Origin: Vreelandella neptunia
Lineage (GTDB): Bacteria > Pseudomonadota > Gammaproteobacteria > Pseudomonadales > Halomonadaceae
Assembly: GCF_022489065.1 (NCBI RefSeq)
Contig: NZ_JAKVTW010000001.1
Span: forward strand, 859,094 to 923,093
DNA length: 64,000 nt
Reading direction: 5' to 3'
Shown: positions 1 to 8,831 of the stretch, in pieces
How the letters are laid out: each line of letters begins with the position of its first letter
Position numbering within the stretch: position 1 is the stretch's first letter
Position numbers and translations under genes: made by a program
Notes under the pieces: model-generated
Seen by the model: the letters and a program-made list of their open reading frames with translations, nothing else
Databases searched by the model: none
Told to the model about the DNA's origin: nothing

Positions 1-195
1 CGCTTCACTGCTCATATTGCTGATTAAACAGGTCGCATCGACGCCAGTGCCTCTTCCGCGATTAATAATAACGCGAGGGCGTCGTTGACGGACATAGCCG
101 TCGTAGAGCAATTGGGCGTAAAAAACCCATACGAAGAGGGTGCAAACACTCGCGATTGCCGAGATAGCTTGAGCGTTATCGTTGAGCCATTCCAT
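1..195 (-). CDS. Hypothetical membrane-anchored protein, C-terminus cut by the window edge
   Basis: An open frame reads from an ATG at 195 to the left edge with no stop, giving at least 65 residues. It starts MEWLNDNAQAISAIASVC and has one hydrophobic stretch at about residues 9-32 (AISAIASVCTLFVWVFYAQLLY), followed by a basic segment YVRQRRPRVIINRGRG. This suggests a single N-terminal membrane anchor with the rest in the cytoplasm. An AAGGA-type ribosome site lies 9-13 bases upstream. I do not recognise the family. The gene continues outside the window, so length and function cannot be judged. Confidence 0.6.
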   Translation of the reverse strand, partial: MEWLNDNAQAISAIASVCTLFVWVFYAQLLYDGYVRQRRPRVIINRGRGTGVDATCLISNMSSEA

Positions 196-527
196 TATGT
201 GAGATCCTTCTCATAAGTGTTGGAGGTTGTCTTGGGCGACAGATGATAGATAGTAGTGGCGTCAGTAACCCTGATTTAGGTCATTGACGATCACTTTTTT
301 TGATTATTCAAACAGAGCCTAGCGGAAAACGGGAGGCAAGTCAGCCTGTTAAAGGGGGAGTGATGCGGTAAATCCCAAGCACGCAAAAAAATGGCAATAA
401 GCCATTAATTATTCAATATAAAAAAGAAGCTTGCTAGGAGGTTGAATCAATGGTTGTCAGTTTCGGCAATATTGAGACATTAACACAGGAAGGGGTTAAG
501 CTAATCGTTTGAAAACTAACAAGTAAT
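196..527. other. Gene-poor gap with one candidate small ORF
   Basis: This 332-base stretch separates the truncated gene from tRNA-Leu. It is AT-richer than its surroundings in the 380-435 part. The only coding signal I see is a 20-codon frame at 450-512 on the plus strand, preceded by a perfect AGGAGG. It is listed separately. No inverted repeat long enough to call a terminator stood out. Confidence 0.5.
450..512 (+). CDS. Candidate small protein (20 aa)
   Basis: A short frame, MVVSFGNIETLTQEGVKLIV, begins with ATG at 450 and ends with TGA at 510-512. A perfect AGGAGG lies at 436-441, eight bases before the start, which is a stronger ribosome site than most genes here have. There is no obvious signal peptide or membrane helix. 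It ends 15 bases before the 3' end of tRNA-Leu on the other strand. It could be a real small protein, a leader peptide, or the relic of a decayed gene. Nothing beyond the ribosome site supports translation. Confidence 0.25.
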   Translation: MVVSFGNIETLTQEGVKLIV

Positions 528-612
528 TGGTGCGGATGGGGAGACTCGAACTCCCACACCTTACGGCACTAGAACCTAAATCTAGCGTGTCTACCAATTC
601 CACCACATCCGC
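528..612 (-). tRNA. tRNA-Leu (anticodon UAG)
   Basis: The minus strand folds into a class II tRNA: acceptor GCGGATG pairing with CATCCGC, discriminator A and an encoded CCA end. The D-arm region reads TGGTGGAATTGGTAGACAC. The anticodon stem CTAGA/TCTAG encloses the loop TTTAGGT with anticodon TAG. A long variable arm (GCCGTAAGGT) is typical of leucine tRNAs, and the T-loop is TTCGAGT. It reads CUA codons and, by wobble, other CUN codons. Confidence 0.95.
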
Positions 613-625
613 TAAGACGAGGCGT

Positions 626-653
626 ATATTATCAACTCTGTGTTAGAAGTCAA
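626..653 (-). promoter_or_regulatory. Sigma-70 promoter of tRNA-Leu
   Basis: On the minus strand a -35 box TTGACT (648-653) and a -10 box TAATAT (626-631) are separated by 16 bases. They sit just upstream of the mature tRNA 5' end at 612, so transcription would start close to the tRNA. Confidence 0.65.
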
Positions 654-712
654 TCATGAATTGACTATTAATCCTTCTGGTGTGGAGTAAATATGGTCGT
701 AAAGGAGCAAGC

Positions 713-1417
713 ATGGTTCTAAAACAGTGGCTACAGAGAGGAGGCCATTGGGTAAAGCAGGCCATGCCAGGCTATTGCGCTTTTTGTCTGGCACCGGCGT
801 TAGCGGGGCGGGGGTGGTGCTCAGCCTGTTTGTTCGAGCTGCCATGGAATAACCATGCCTGCCGTCAGTGTGGCGACCCTGTTTTGCATGGATTGGAATT
901 GTGTGGGCATTGCTTAATTGATCAACCAGCATTTTCTACGACTCAGGCTGGGTTGCTGTATCAAGGGCCTATTAAACAGTTGATCCATGATTTTAAATTT
1001 CATGCCGCCACACGTTCGGGCACACTATTAGCCGAGCTAATGCTACTAACCCCACCGACTGCCTTGGGAAATGCTCTATTGTCGGTCCCGATGCATCCAG
1101 CTCATGCTCGCACGCGAGGGTTTAATCAATCCCGATGGTTGAACGAGAGGCTAAGCCGCCAGCTTGGGGTGCCAATGGTGAGTGCCCGGCGTATAAAGAA
1201 TTCCCCTTCCCAGCGCACGTTGAATCGTCGCCAGCGGGCTGCCAATCTTGCGGATGCGTTTGTATTCGAAACGCCGCCCCCGGCGCATATCACAATAATC
1301 GACGATGTGGTCACCACTGGTTCAACGGGGCATGCATTAGCGCAAGCCGCGCTGGAGGCCGGTGCTACGCGTGTTGATATTTGGGCGGCCGCGCGGACAC
1401 CTCTAGGCAAGGGTTGA
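713..1417 (+). CDS. comF: ComF family phosphoribosyltransferase-like protein
   Basis: Predicted 234-residue ComF/GntX-type protein, a family linked to DNA uptake and use of DNA as nutrient in other bacteria; the exact reaction is not established. The N-terminal half carries a four-cysteine zinc-finger pattern (CAFC...CSAC, then CRQCGDP...CGHC, about residues 19-75). The C-terminal half has a phosphoribosyltransferase fold with the PRPP-binding signature ITIIDDVVTTGST (about residues 200-212). I chose ATG 713 because AAAGGAG precedes it at the right distance. A longer frame from GTG 680 has no such site and adds 11 residues. The pili genes at the other end of the window could belong to the same competence function, but that is inference. 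Confidence 0.85.
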   Translation: MVLKQWLQRGGHWVKQAMPGYCAFCLAPALAGRGWCSACLFELPWNNHACRQCGDPVLHGLELCGHCLIDQPAFSTTQAGLLYQGPIKQLIHDFKFHAATRSGTLLAELMLLTPPTALGNALLSVPMHPAHARTRGFNQSRWLNERLSRQLGVPMVSARRIKNSPSQRTLNRRQRAANLADAFVFETPPPAHITIIDDVVTTGSTGHALAQAALEAGATRVDIWAAARTPLGKG

Positions 1418-1471
1418 TAGAATAGCGCTTTTGCTGAATCAACACTCTTTTTGTCAACCCAGGAGTGACCG

Positions 1472-2446
1472 ATGTCACACCCGTTTAGCTCCCTCTCACC
1501 CGATTTGGTGATGTCTGCCGTAGAGTCACTCGACATTTGGCCAGCAGGTGAGCCCTTTGCGCTAAATAGCTACGAAAATCGTGTGCTCATGTTTCGCGAT
1601 GACGATGGTAAAAACTGGATTGTTAAATTTTATCGACCTGACCGTTGGTCAGATGCGGCGATTCAGGAAGAGCACGATTTTTTACAGGAGCTCACCAACC
1701 AACAAGTGCCGGTAGTGGCACCCTGGCGTGATAAGGCGGGTGTCTCATTACACTACTTTAAAGCGTATCGATTTTCGCTGTTTCCCCACTGCCCAGGCCA
1801 AGCCCCCGAGCTGGATAACCCTTCGCATTTGTTTGCGATGGGCGAGGTGCTAGGGCGGTTACATGAAGTGTCAGCCAAAAAAGCCTTTCAGCACCGTCCA
1901 ACGTTAGAGATGGCAAGTGGGGTACTAGATGCTCAGCAGCGGGTGCTCAATAGCGAGAGGCTGACGCTTCATCAGTGTCGGGCCTATGAACGAGTGATCG
2001 AGAAAACCCATCAGCACCTTTTAAAACATAATGTTCCCGCTAGCAGCCTGATTCGCTGCCATGGAGACTGCCATTTGGGCAATGTGCTGGGGCGTGACGA
2101 GCAGTTTACGCTGGTCGATTTTGACGACTGCGTGAAGGCGCCCGCAATTCAGGATCTATGGATGCTACTGCCAACGGATGACCCTCAAGGCTGGCGATCC
2201 TATTTGAGCGAAATAACCGAAGGGTATGAGGAGACAGGCTCCTTTCCTACTGAGCAGATGTCGCTGATAGAGCCGTTGAGAAGTTATCGCTTGATTAGGC
2301 ACTCTGCGTGGCTGGTATCACGCTGGGATGATCCTGCGTTTCCTCGCGCCTTCCCTTGGCTGGCGGATAGCGGCTATTGGGATCAGCATATCCGCCAATT
2401 AGAGCAGCAGTGCCTTCAGTTAGACAACCCTCGCTGGCTGGCGTAA
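1472..2446 (+). CDS. srkA: Stress response serine/threonine kinase SrkA (YihE/RdoA)
   Basis: The 324-residue protein matches the SrkA family, cytoplasmic kinases of the choline-kinase fold that protect cells from stress-induced death in E. coli. Visible motifs are the N-loop NSYENRVLMFRDDDG with the following WIVKFYRP lysine (about 32-56), the catalytic loop HGDCHLGNVLG (about 196-206) and the metal-binding LVDFDDC (about 214-220). The length matches E. coli SrkA (328). The gene stands 54 bases after comF and has AGGAG before its ATG. In E. coli srkA sits beside dsbA; that partner is absent here. Confidence 0.9.
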   Translation: MSHPFSSLSPDLVMSAVESLDIWPAGEPFALNSYENRVLMFRDDDGKNWIVKFYRPDRWSDAAIQEEHDFLQELTNQQVPVVAPWRDKAGVSLHYFKAYRFSLFPHCPGQAPELDNPSHLFAMGEVLGRLHEVSAKKAFQHRPTLEMASGVLDAQQRVLNSERLTLHQCRAYERVIEKTHQHLLKHNVPASSLIRCHGDCHLGNVLGRDEQFTLVDFDDCVKAPAIQDLWMLLPTDDPQGWRSYLSEITEGYEETGSFPTEQMSLIEPLRSYRLIRHSAWLVSRWDDPAFPRAFPWLADSGYWDQHIRQLEQQCLQLDNPRWLA

Positions 2447-2496
2447 GCGGTATTTAAAGCGCGTTATTAACGAGTGTTTACGCTAGTCGTTAATGC

Positions 2497-3057
2497 TCAG
2501 TCAGGCACGGCTTCTTCGCGGGGCACAGGATTGGCGACACCTTCTCCATCTGCCTGGCGACGCTGTTCGTTGAGCTCTGCAGAAGGATTATCCAACTCCT
2601 CAATCTCAACCGCTTGATCCAGCGTAAGAAGAAACGCCTGACCGGGTGAGAGCGTACATGAAGCGCCTTCACAAGCAATGCCGTACTGACCATCCTCTGC
2701 ATAGGCGCTGGCACTGAACTCGCCCGTGAAAATATCACTGTCAGCGTCGTGGGTTTCAATGCAGGTGGCCTCTTGCGTAGTAACACGAACACGCTCATCC
2801 ACTAACTGAGCATTACCCACGATAACGCAGTATTCAGGCAGCGAGTGTGAGGCGCCTGCTGCTTGAGTTGGGTGTAGCAGAATATCGCTAAGCCGCGTTT
2901 GGTCGGAGGAGAAGGTAAGTTCCTCAACAACCTCAACGCCGACGGTCGCTTCATTGGGCAGTGAAAGAGTCGCTTCAGCAGCGGCTGCAATAAGTGGCGT
3001 AGCGAAAAAAGGTGTCACGAGGGCGGTTGCCCAAAAAGACGTTGGCTTAAATGACAT
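2497..3057 (-). CDS. Exported hypothetical protein
   Basis: A 186-residue protein with a Sec-type signal peptide: hydrophobic residues about 8-25 ending in AAAAEA, so cleavage is likely near residue 27. The mature part is acidic and contains four cysteines (EYC, ATC, IAC, ASC) that could form two disulfides in the periplasm. The tail is strongly charged and proline-containing (NPVPREEAVPD). It faces srkA tail to tail, and an 8-bp inverted repeat (ATTAACGA/TCGTTAAT) lies between the two stops. I do not recognise the family. Confidence 0.7.
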   Translation of the reverse strand: MSFKPTSFWATALVTPFFATPLIAAAAEATLSLPNEATVGVEVVEELTFSSDQTRLSDILLHPTQAAGASHSLPEYCVIVGNAQLVDERVRVTTQEATCIETHDADSDIFTGEFSASAYAEDGQYGIACEGASCTLSPGQAFLLTLDQAVEIEELDNPSAELNEQRRQADGEGVANPVPREEAVPD

Positions 3058-3366
3058 GGCGAGCTCTCATGATAGGTGCCTGCAATAAAGGCGGTAAAAT
3101 AGTAACGATTTATCATATCACAGGCCCCTGGGTTGCAAAGTGAACAACGCGGCACTCTGCCACAGGCGAGCTAGGTGCGGTAAAATACTCTTTTTGCTTA
3201 ATAATCGTTGTGCAGGTTTTTTTAAAAGTATATCTTTTGTATAAGTTGTTAAGAGTAGCCGATGGCTAATGGCGCTCTCCAGACGATTTTATTTACCTAC
3301 GCAAAAGGATATTGATTTAAGTGACTGCTAGGACGCGATTGCGAACAGTTTTTGATGAGGTTTCAC
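3058..3366. other. Divergent promoter region between exported hypothetical gene and folE
   Basis: This 309-base gap separates two diverging genes. Apart from the minus-strand promoter at 3112-3139, it contains AT-rich stretches around 3190-3260 that could hold the folE promoter. I could not pick one box pair with confidence. No coding frame with a good ribosome site is visible. Confidence 0.5.
3112..3139 (-). promoter_or_regulatory. Extended -10 promoter of the exported hypothetical gene
   Basis: On the minus strand, -35-like TTTGCA (3134-3139) and -10 TATGAT (3112-3117) are 16 bases apart. The -10 is preceded by TGA, giving the extended -10 pattern TGnTATGAT. It lies about 55 bases upstream of the ATG at 3057. 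Confidence 0.5.
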
Positions 3367-3918
3367 ATGTCCGATGATATCGCCGATCACTACCGCCAGA
3401 TAATTTCCGCACTTGGCGAAGACCCTGATCGCGAAGGGTTAAGAGATACGCCGAAGCGTGCAGCCAAGGCTATGCAATTTTTGAATGCAGGCTACACTCA
3501 GTCGTTGGACAACATTATTAATGGCGCGGTATTTGAGTCGCAAACGGATGAAATGGTGCTGGTAAAAGATATTGAGTTGTACTCAATGTGTGAGCACCAC
3601 TTACTGCCTTTTATCGGCAAGTGCCATATTGCCTATCTGCCCAATGGCAAAGTATTAGGGCTATCCAAGTTTGCCCGCATTGTTGATATGTATGCACGCC
3701 GTATGCAGATTCAAGAGAACCTGACTCGTCAGATCGCCGATGCTGTTCAGGAAGTGACCCAGGCCAAGGGCGTTGCTGTTGTCATTGAGGCGCGTCACCT
3801 CTGCATGATGATGCGTGGTGTGGAGAAGCAAAATTCCAGCATGACCTCATCGGTAATGTTGGGTGGTTTTCGCAGTAATCAGGCGACGCGCCACGAATTC
3901 TTAATGCTCATAAACTAA
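3367..3918 (+). CDS. folE: GTP cyclohydrolase I (FolE1)
   Basis: This enzyme converts GTP to 7,8-dihydroneopterin triphosphate, the first step of tetrahydrofolate synthesis and also the entry to queuosine. The 183-residue chain has the zinc and substrate motif [20 protein letters not shown] (about 75-94) and the second zinc cysteine in [10 protein letters not shown] (about 146-155). All three zinc ligands (Cys, His, Cys) are present, as expected for the zinc-dependent type. ATG 3367 is preferred because GAGG lies six bases upstream; in-frame TTG 3352 and ATG 3355 would add 4-5 residues. It stands alone between two gaps. The product could feed the queuosine pathway whose likely mannosyltransferase is at 27.8 kb. 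Confidence 0.93.
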   Translation: MSDDIADHYRQIISALGEDPDREGLRDTPKRAAKAMQFLNAGYTQSLDNIINGAVFESQTDEMVLVKDIELYSMCEHHLLPFIGKCHIAYLPNGKVLGLSKFARIVDMYARRMQIQENLTRQIADAVQEVTQAKGVAVVIEARHLCMMMRGVEKQNSSMTSSVMLGGFRSNQATRHEFLMLIN

Positions 3919-4037
3919 GTTTTCCAGTCGTTATTGGCTGTCAAAGCACGCCGTAAACTTGGTCTAAAGGGGTGTTTCGTCTTAGCATGAAGTGGTTAAT
4001 GAGCCTATAAGGCCAACATTTTGGTCAGGAGTCTGTC

Positions 4038-5495
4038 ATGGAAGCGCTTAAAGAAACACAGCTATATTGCCCCTTTGCTTATATTGACGGCAGCTGGGTT
4101 GCAGCGGATAGCGGCGAGCAAATCACCGTACTAAACCCGGCAACCGGCGAAGCGATTGGCGATATTCCTCGCTTGGGTAAAGCAGAGACTGAGCGGGCGA
4201 TTGACGCAGCAGATGCAGCACTGCCAGCGTGGCGTGCCCTCACTGCTCAGGAGCGAGCGGATTTACTGCTGAAATGGCACGACCTGATGATGGAGCATCA
4301 GCAGGATCTCGCCATGCTGATGACCTACGAACAGGGTAAGCCGCTTAAAGAAGCCGCTGGTGAAATTGCCTATGCAGCAAGCTTTCTACGCTGGTTTGCC
4401 GAAGAAGCGCGCCGCGTTTATGGTGAAACCATTCCGGCGGCTAAGGCTAACCAGCGCATTGTGGTTACCAAACAGCCCGTGGGCGTTGTAGGGGCGATAA
4501 CGCCCTGGAATTTCCCTGCGGCGATGATCACCCGTAAAGCGGGCGCCGCGCTGGCGGCAGGCTGCACGATAGTGGTTAAGCCTGCCAGCCAGACACCGTT
4601 TTCAGCCACGGCGCTGGCGCTATTGGCAGAGCGAGCCGGTATTCCACGTGGTGTGTTCAATGTGGTGCCTGGCAGTGCCAGCGATATTGCTCAAGCCATG
4701 ACCCAATCGCCGAAAGTGCGCAAGATTACTTTCACGGGGTCTACCGAAGTTGGGCGCAAATTGATGGCGCAAGCGGCAGAGCACGTGCAGAAGATCTCGC
4801 TTGAGCTGGGAGGCAATGCGCCGTTTATCGTGTTTGAAGATGCCGATCTAGATGCCGCGGTGGAAGGGGCGATGGCCGCCAAATTTCGTAATGCTGGCCA
4901 AACCTGTGTGTGTACCAACCGCTTTTTAGTTCAGTCCAGCGTGATTAATGCCTTTTGTGAAAAGTTGGCAGTCGCGATGAACAGCGAGCTGCATGTTGGC
5001 GATGGCACCAAGCCGAATATCAATATTGGGCCGCTCATCGATCAAAATGCCGTCAAGAAAGTCAGCGAGCATGTGCAGGATGCGATCGATAATGGCGCTG
5101 AGCTGTTGTTAGGTGGCCATCCTCATCCGCTGGGTGGCAATTTCTTTACACCTACGCTGATCAGCTTTGCCACTGACAAGATGAAAGTGGCCCACGAAGA
5201 GACCTTTGGGCCACTCGCGGCTGTCTTCCCGTTTGATGATGAAGAGACCGCAATCGAGATGGCCAACGATACCCAGTATGGCTTGGCCTCCTATTTCTAC
5301 TCGCGTGATCTGTCCCGCGTATGGCGTGTGGCCGAGGCGCTGGAGTACGGTATGGTGGGTATTAATACGGGCGCTATTTCCAACGCCGCTGCGCCGTTTG
5401 GTGGGGTAAAAGCTTCAGGCCTAGGTCGTGAAGGTGGCCATCAGGGCTTGGAAGAGTACCTGGAAACCAAGTATCTGTGTATTGATCTTGGCTAA
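4038..5495 (+). CDS. gabD: Succinate-semialdehyde dehydrogenase (NADP+)
   Basis: Aldehyde dehydrogenase superfamily enzyme that oxidises succinate semialdehyde to succinate at the end of the GABA shunt. The 485-residue length is that of GabD. The NAD(P)-binding segment FTGSTEVGRKL (about 230-240), the catalytic glutamate in LELGGNAPFIVF (about 256-267), and the catalytic cysteine in NAGQTCVCTNR (about 285-295) are all visible. The cysteine pair CVC is typical of GabD, where the two residues can form a redox switch. CAGGAG lies eight bases before the ATG. No gabT or transporter is adjacent, so it is a single-gene unit closed by the hairpin at 5572-5602. Other semialdehyde dehydrogenases are close relatives, so the exact substrate is inferred. 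Confidence 0.87.
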   Translation: MEALKETQLYCPFAYIDGSWVAADSGEQITVLNPATGEAIGDIPRLGKAETERAIDAADAALPAWRALTAQERADLLLKWHDLMMEHQQDLAMLMTYEQGKPLKEAAGEIAYAASFLRWFAEEARRVYGETIPAAKANQRIVVTKQPVGVVGAITPWNFPAAMITRKAGAALAAGCTIVVKPASQTPFSATALALLAERAGIPRGVFNVVPGSASDIAQAMTQSPKVRKITFTGSTEVGRKLMAQAAEHVQKISLELGGNAPFIVFEDADLDAAVEGAMAAKFRNAGQTCVCTNRFLVQSSVINAFCEKLAVAMNSELHVGDGTKPNINIGPLIDQNAVKKVSEHVQDAIDNGAELLLGGHPHPLGGNFFTPTLISFATDKMKVAHEETFGPLAAVFPFDDEETAIEMANDTQYGLASYFYSRDLSRVWRVAEALEYGMVGINTGAISNAAAPFGGVKASGLGREGGHQGLEEYLETKYLCIDLG

Positions 5496-5524
5496 GCCTG
5501 ATCCTCACTTTTCAGCCCTTACTT

Positions 5525-5558
5525 TTAAGTAAAGCTCTTAAGTAAACTGTTAAGTAAA
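5525..5558. repeat. Degenerate tandem repeat (three copies of TTAAGTAAA)
   Basis: TTAAGTAAA occurs at 5525-5533, 5538-5546 and 5550-5558, a period of 12-13 bases, just after the gabD stop. It is one of many such short arrays in the gaps of this window. Confidence 0.8.
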
Positions 5559-5571
5559 AGCGGTACAAAAA

Positions 5572-5602
5572 AGCCCCCATCAGCGCACTGCTGATGGGGG
5601 CT
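5572..5602. terminator. Bidirectional intrinsic terminator between gabD and purH
   Basis: A perfect 13-bp stem AGCCCCCATCAGC / GCTGATGGGGGCT with loop GCACT is followed by AATTTTTA on the plus strand and by six T on the minus strand. It can end both converging genes. Confidence 0.93.
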
Positions 5603-5641
5603 AATTTTTACGCGATCACTTTAAATGCCGATAGCATGGTG

Positions 5642-5677
5642 GAGCTTAGTGGTTGAGCTAGATGGAAGAGCTTAGTG
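5642..5677. repeat. Tandem repeat covering the purH stop codon
   Basis: GAGCTTAGTG-like units start at 5642, 5655 and 5668, a period of 13. The unit at 5668-5677 contains the purH stop codon (5672-5674). The other two lie downstream of purH. Confidence 0.8.
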
Positions 5678-7270
5678 TCGGAAATGACGCATGCCGGTAA
5701 ATACCATCGCAATACCCGCCTCATTGGCAGCGTCGATCACTTCCTGGTCACGCATAGAGCCACCCGGTTGAATCACGGCGGTAATGCCTGCTGCTGCAGC
5801 AGCATCAATGCCATCGCGGAAGGGGAAGAAAGCGTCAGATGCCATGACGGAGCCGGGAACCGACAGCCCTTCATCGGCGGCCTTAATGCCGGCAATTTTA
5901 GCTGAATAGACGCGGCTCATCTGGCCTGCGCCAACGCCTACGGTTTGGCCGCTTTTGGCATATACAATGGCGTTGGACTTAACGAATTTGGCTACCCGCC
6001 AAGCAAAAGCCAGATCACGCAGCTCTTGTTCGCTAGGTGCGCGCTTGCTGACGACGGTCAAGTCGTCGCGGGTGACCATCCCGTCATCGCGCTCTTGCAC
6101 CAGTAAGCCGCCATTGACGCGTTTAAAGTCCAGCGCCGGTTGCTGCTCGGCGGGCCAGTGAGCGCTGACGTCCAGCAAGCGTACGTTTTGCTTATTTGCC
6201 ACGATAGCGGCGGCTTCATCGCTAATGCCGGGGGCAATAATGACCTCGACAAACTGGCGGTTGATAATCGCCTGGGCTGCTTCGGCGTCCAGTGGCGTAT
6301 TGAAAGCGATAATGCCGCCAAATGCACTGGTAGGGTCGGTGGCAAAGGCTTTGTCGTAAGCGGCTAAGGCGGTTTCGCCAATAGCGACGCCGCAGGGATT
6401 GGCGTGTTTAACGATCACGCAGGCCGTTTCTGTAAAAGCTTTTACGCATTCAAACGCAGCGTCGGTATCGGCCACATTGTTATACGAAAGCGGCTTGCCC
6501 TGGAGCATTTTGGCGGTAGCGACACTGGGCTCGCTCGCCTGCGGGTCAATGTAGAAGGCCGCCTGCTGATGGGGATTTTCGCCATACCTCATGTCCTGCT
6601 TTTTATCGAGCTGCAGGTTAAAGGTGCGGGGGAAGGTTTCATCGGCAGTCGTGACTTTGCGACCTAGGTAGTCGGCAATCGCGCCATCGTAGCCAGCGGT
6701 ATGCTCAAACGCTTTCACTGCTAAATCGAAGCGCGTAGCGCGACTGACCTGGCCATCTTGGGCGGCCAGCTCGCCCAGTACTCGTGCGTAGTCACTGCTA
6801 TTGACCACGATAGTGGTGTAAACGTGGTTTTTGGCGCAGGCGCGTACCATGGTGGGGCCGCCGATATCGATATTCTCGATGGCGTCTTCCAGGGTGCAGT
6901 CGGGCTTGGCAACCGTGGCGGCAAACGGGTAGAGGTTAACCACCACCATGTCGATCGGCGTGATGCCGTTCTCAGCCATAACGGCATCGTCTTGGCCACG
7001 ACGAGCCAAGATACCGCCGTGGATTTTGGGGTGCAGCGTTTTAACCCGGCCATCCATAATTTCGGGGAAACCGGTGTGTTCAGACACTTCTTTCACTGCA
7101 ATGGCATTTTCTTTCAGCAGGCGAAAAGTACCGCCAGTGGAGAGGAGTTCAACGCCGTGTTCAGTAAGGCCGCGGGCGAATTCCACAATGCCGGTTTTAT
7201 CAGAAACACTCAAAAGAGCGCGGCGGACGGGGGTAGCGTTGCTGTCAGTCAGGGGAGAATTATCAGCCAT
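5672..7270 (-). CDS. purH: Bifunctional AICAR transformylase / IMP cyclohydrolase
   Basis: Catalyses the last two steps of purine synthesis: formylation of AICAR with 10-formyl-tetrahydrofolate and ring closure to IMP. The N-terminal MGS-like cyclohydrolase domain starts at [20 protein letters not shown] (about 15-34) and contains LLSTGGT and [12 protein letters not shown]. The C-terminal transformylase domain includes [14 protein letters not shown], the catalytic [10 protein letters not shown] motif and the terminal [22 protein letters not shown]. The length is 532 residues against 529 in E. coli. ATG 7270 fits the family N-terminus; a longer frame to 7378 would overlap the preceding gene by 59 bases. 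It follows fis by 49 bases, so read-through from dusB-fis is possible. Confidence 0.95.
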   Translation of the reverse strand: MADNSPLTDSNATPVRRALLSVSDKTGIVEFARGLTEHGVELLSTGGTFRLLKENAIAVKEVSEHTGFPEIMDGRVKTLHPKIHGGILARRGQDDAVMAENGITPIDMVVVNLYPFAATVAKPDCTLEDAIENIDIGGPTMVRACAKNHVYTTIVVNSSDYARVLGELAAQDGQVSRATRFDLAVKAFEHTAGYDGAIADYLGRKVTTADETFPRTFNLQLDKKQDMRYGENPHQQAAFYIDPQASEPSVATAKMLQGKPLSYNNVADTDAAFECVKAFTETACVIVKHANPCGVAIGETALAAYDKAFATDPTSAFGGIIAFNTPLDAEAAQAIINRQFVEVIIAPGISDEAAAIVANKQNVRLLDVSAHWPAEQQPALDFKRVNGGLLVQERDDGMVTRDDLTVVSKRAPSEQELRDLAFAWRVAKFVKSNAIVYAKSGQTVGVGAGQMSRVYSAKIAGIKAADEGLSVPGSVMASDAFFPFRDGIDAAAAAGITAVIQPGGSMRDQEVIDAANEAGIAMVFTGMRHFRH

Positions 7271-7319
7271 TAGAGTGCTCGTGTGCAGAGTCGAGAATAA
7301 AAACAACAACGCCCCATGG

Positions 7320-7685
7320 TTATGGGGCGTCACCTTCGATAAGTCCGTATTGCTTGAGTTTTTTGCGCAGGGTGCCACGGTTCAGCCCCAGTACATCCGC
7401 AGCACGGGTCTGGTTGCCGTCAGTGTGCTCCAGGACGCAGGCCAGTAAAGGCGCCTCTACTTCGGCCATGACCATCGCGTATAGATCGGTAGCCTGGCTG
7501 CCGTCCAAATGCTCAAAGTAGCGGCGCATGGCCGTTTCAACCGCCTCTCTAAGCGGTTGTGGGGGTGAGCTGGCAGTAGGGTCCGCTAGCGTGCCCGCTA
7601 AATGGGAGTTGCTCTCGTAAAAGGCGTCGCTGGATACATCGGCGCTTGAGTAGGTATCGCTAGAGAGAAGATCGCGTTCGGTCAT
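7320..7685 (-). CDS. fis: Fis family DNA-binding protein
   Basis: Nucleoid-associated protein of the factor-for-inversion-stimulation family. The C-terminal 50 residues carry the helix-turn-helix [34 protein letters not shown], very close to E. coli Fis. The core begins around [17 protein letters not shown]. At 121 residues it is longer than E. coli Fis (98), because of an acidic and serine-rich N-terminus of about 45 residues. The ATG at 7685 overlaps the dusB stop in an ATGA arrangement, so the two genes are translationally coupled, as the dusB-fis operon of enterics would suggest. In other bacteria Fis rises at the onset of rapid growth. Confidence 0.93.
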   Translation of the reverse strand: MTERDLLSSDTYSSADVSSDAFYESNSHLAGTLADPTASSPPQPLREAVETAMRRYFEHLDGSQATDLYAMVMAEVEAPLLACVLEHTDGNQTRAADVLGLNRGTLRKKLKQYGLIEGDAP

Positions 7686-8719
7686 GCAGCATGGCTTCCT
7701 TTGGCTAGCAGACGTGTGGCGGCGCCGGGGGCCATCACGTCGTTGATCCAATCAAATTGCGTTTCAGGTGACGCTAACGCATTGAACTGCTGCTTAAGCG
7801 CGCGCTGTTGGGGCTGCGAAAAGCGTGGGTCGTCGCTGATATACCAGCCAACATGTTTGCGTGCGATACGCACACCCATTGTCGAGCCATAAAACTCGTG
7901 CAACGCGTCTACATGCCCCTGCAGTACTTGGCGGCGCTCAGCAAGGCTGGGTAGCGCCATCCGTTCTCCATATTGGAGATAATGGCTGATCTGTTGAAAG
8001 ATCCACGGGTTGCCCTGAGCACCACGGCCTACCATCACTGCATCAGCGCCGGTATAAGCGAGTACCTCGGCGGCTTTTTCCGGACTTGTTATGTCGCCGT
8101 TGGCTATCACCGGTATTGAAAGGTGAGATTTAATCTCAGCAATCGTGTCGTACTCTGCCTGACCAGTATAGCGCTGCTGGCGGTGTCTGCCATGTACGGC
8201 GAGTGCTTGAATGCCTGCTGACTCGGCTAAACGGGCAATTCGTAGGGCGTTATTCGACTCAGCGCACCAGCCAGTGCGGATTTTCAGGGTAACGGGAATA
8301 TCAACGGCTGACACCACTGCATCGAGAATATCAGCCACCAACGCTTCATCACGAAGCAGCGCCGACCCGGCAGCTTTGTTGCATACTTTCTTGGCTGGGC
8401 AGCCCATATTGATATCGATGATCTGCGCGCCCAGCTCGGCATTCAAACGCGCTGCCTGAGCCAGCATTTCAGCGTCGCCCCCGGCTATTTGCACCACACG
8501 TGGGTCGGGTTCGCCGCGGTGATCCATGCGCAGCTGCGATTTGCGCGTATGCCAAAGGCTAGGGTCCGCCGTGACCATTTCACCCACGACCCAGCCAGCC
8601 CCAAGCCTGCGACATAGCTGGCGAAAGGGGCGGTCGGTAACGCCGGCCATTGGCGCAAGAATTACCTTATTGGGTAACACATAGCGGCCAATGCTGGCTG
8701 GTTTCGTCGTTAAGGTCAT
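7682..8719 (-). CDS. dusB: tRNA-dihydrouridine synthase B
   Basis: FMN-dependent enzyme that reduces uridine in the D-loop of tRNA; DusB of E. coli modifies U17. The 345-residue chain is a TIM barrel starting [28 protein letters not shown]. The catalytic cysteine is in [11 protein letters not shown] (about 104-114). FMN phosphate-binding glycines are visible in VIANGDITS and in [14 protein letters not shown]. The C-terminal helical tRNA-binding domain contains [12 protein letters not shown]. It is the first gene of a dusB-fis pair with a 4-base overlap. prmA lies 112 bases upstream on the same strand. Confidence 0.94.
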   Translation of the reverse strand: MTLTTKPASIGRYVLPNKVILAPMAGVTDRPFRQLCRRLGAGWVVGEMVTADPSLWHTRKSQLRMDHRGEPDPRVVQIAGGDAEMLAQAARLNAELGAQIIDINMGCPAKKVCNKAAGSALLRDEALVADILDAVVSAVDIPVTLKIRTGWCAESNNALRIARLAESAGIQALAVHGRHRQQRYTGQAEYDTIAEIKSHLSIPVIANGDITSPEKAAEVLAYTGADAVMVGRGAQGNPWIFQQISHYLQYGERMALPSLAERRQVLQGHVDALHEFYGSTMGVRIARKHVGWYISDDPRFSQPQQRALKQQFNALASPETQFDWINDVMAPGAATRLLAKGSHAA

Positions 8720-8831
8720 GGCGTCAGGTTTTATGTGTGCTGGGCTGAATGTGTAAGCAGGCTACGAGTCGGCGTTTCAAGGGGGCGTATGATACGCCTA
8801 CTCGGTGATGGGGTGAAGGCCGATTGCCGCT

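Noticed and set aside
7271..7378. 36-residue N-terminal extension of PurH
   Set aside because: It would overlap fis by 59 bases, lacks a ribosome site, and does not match the family N-terminus.
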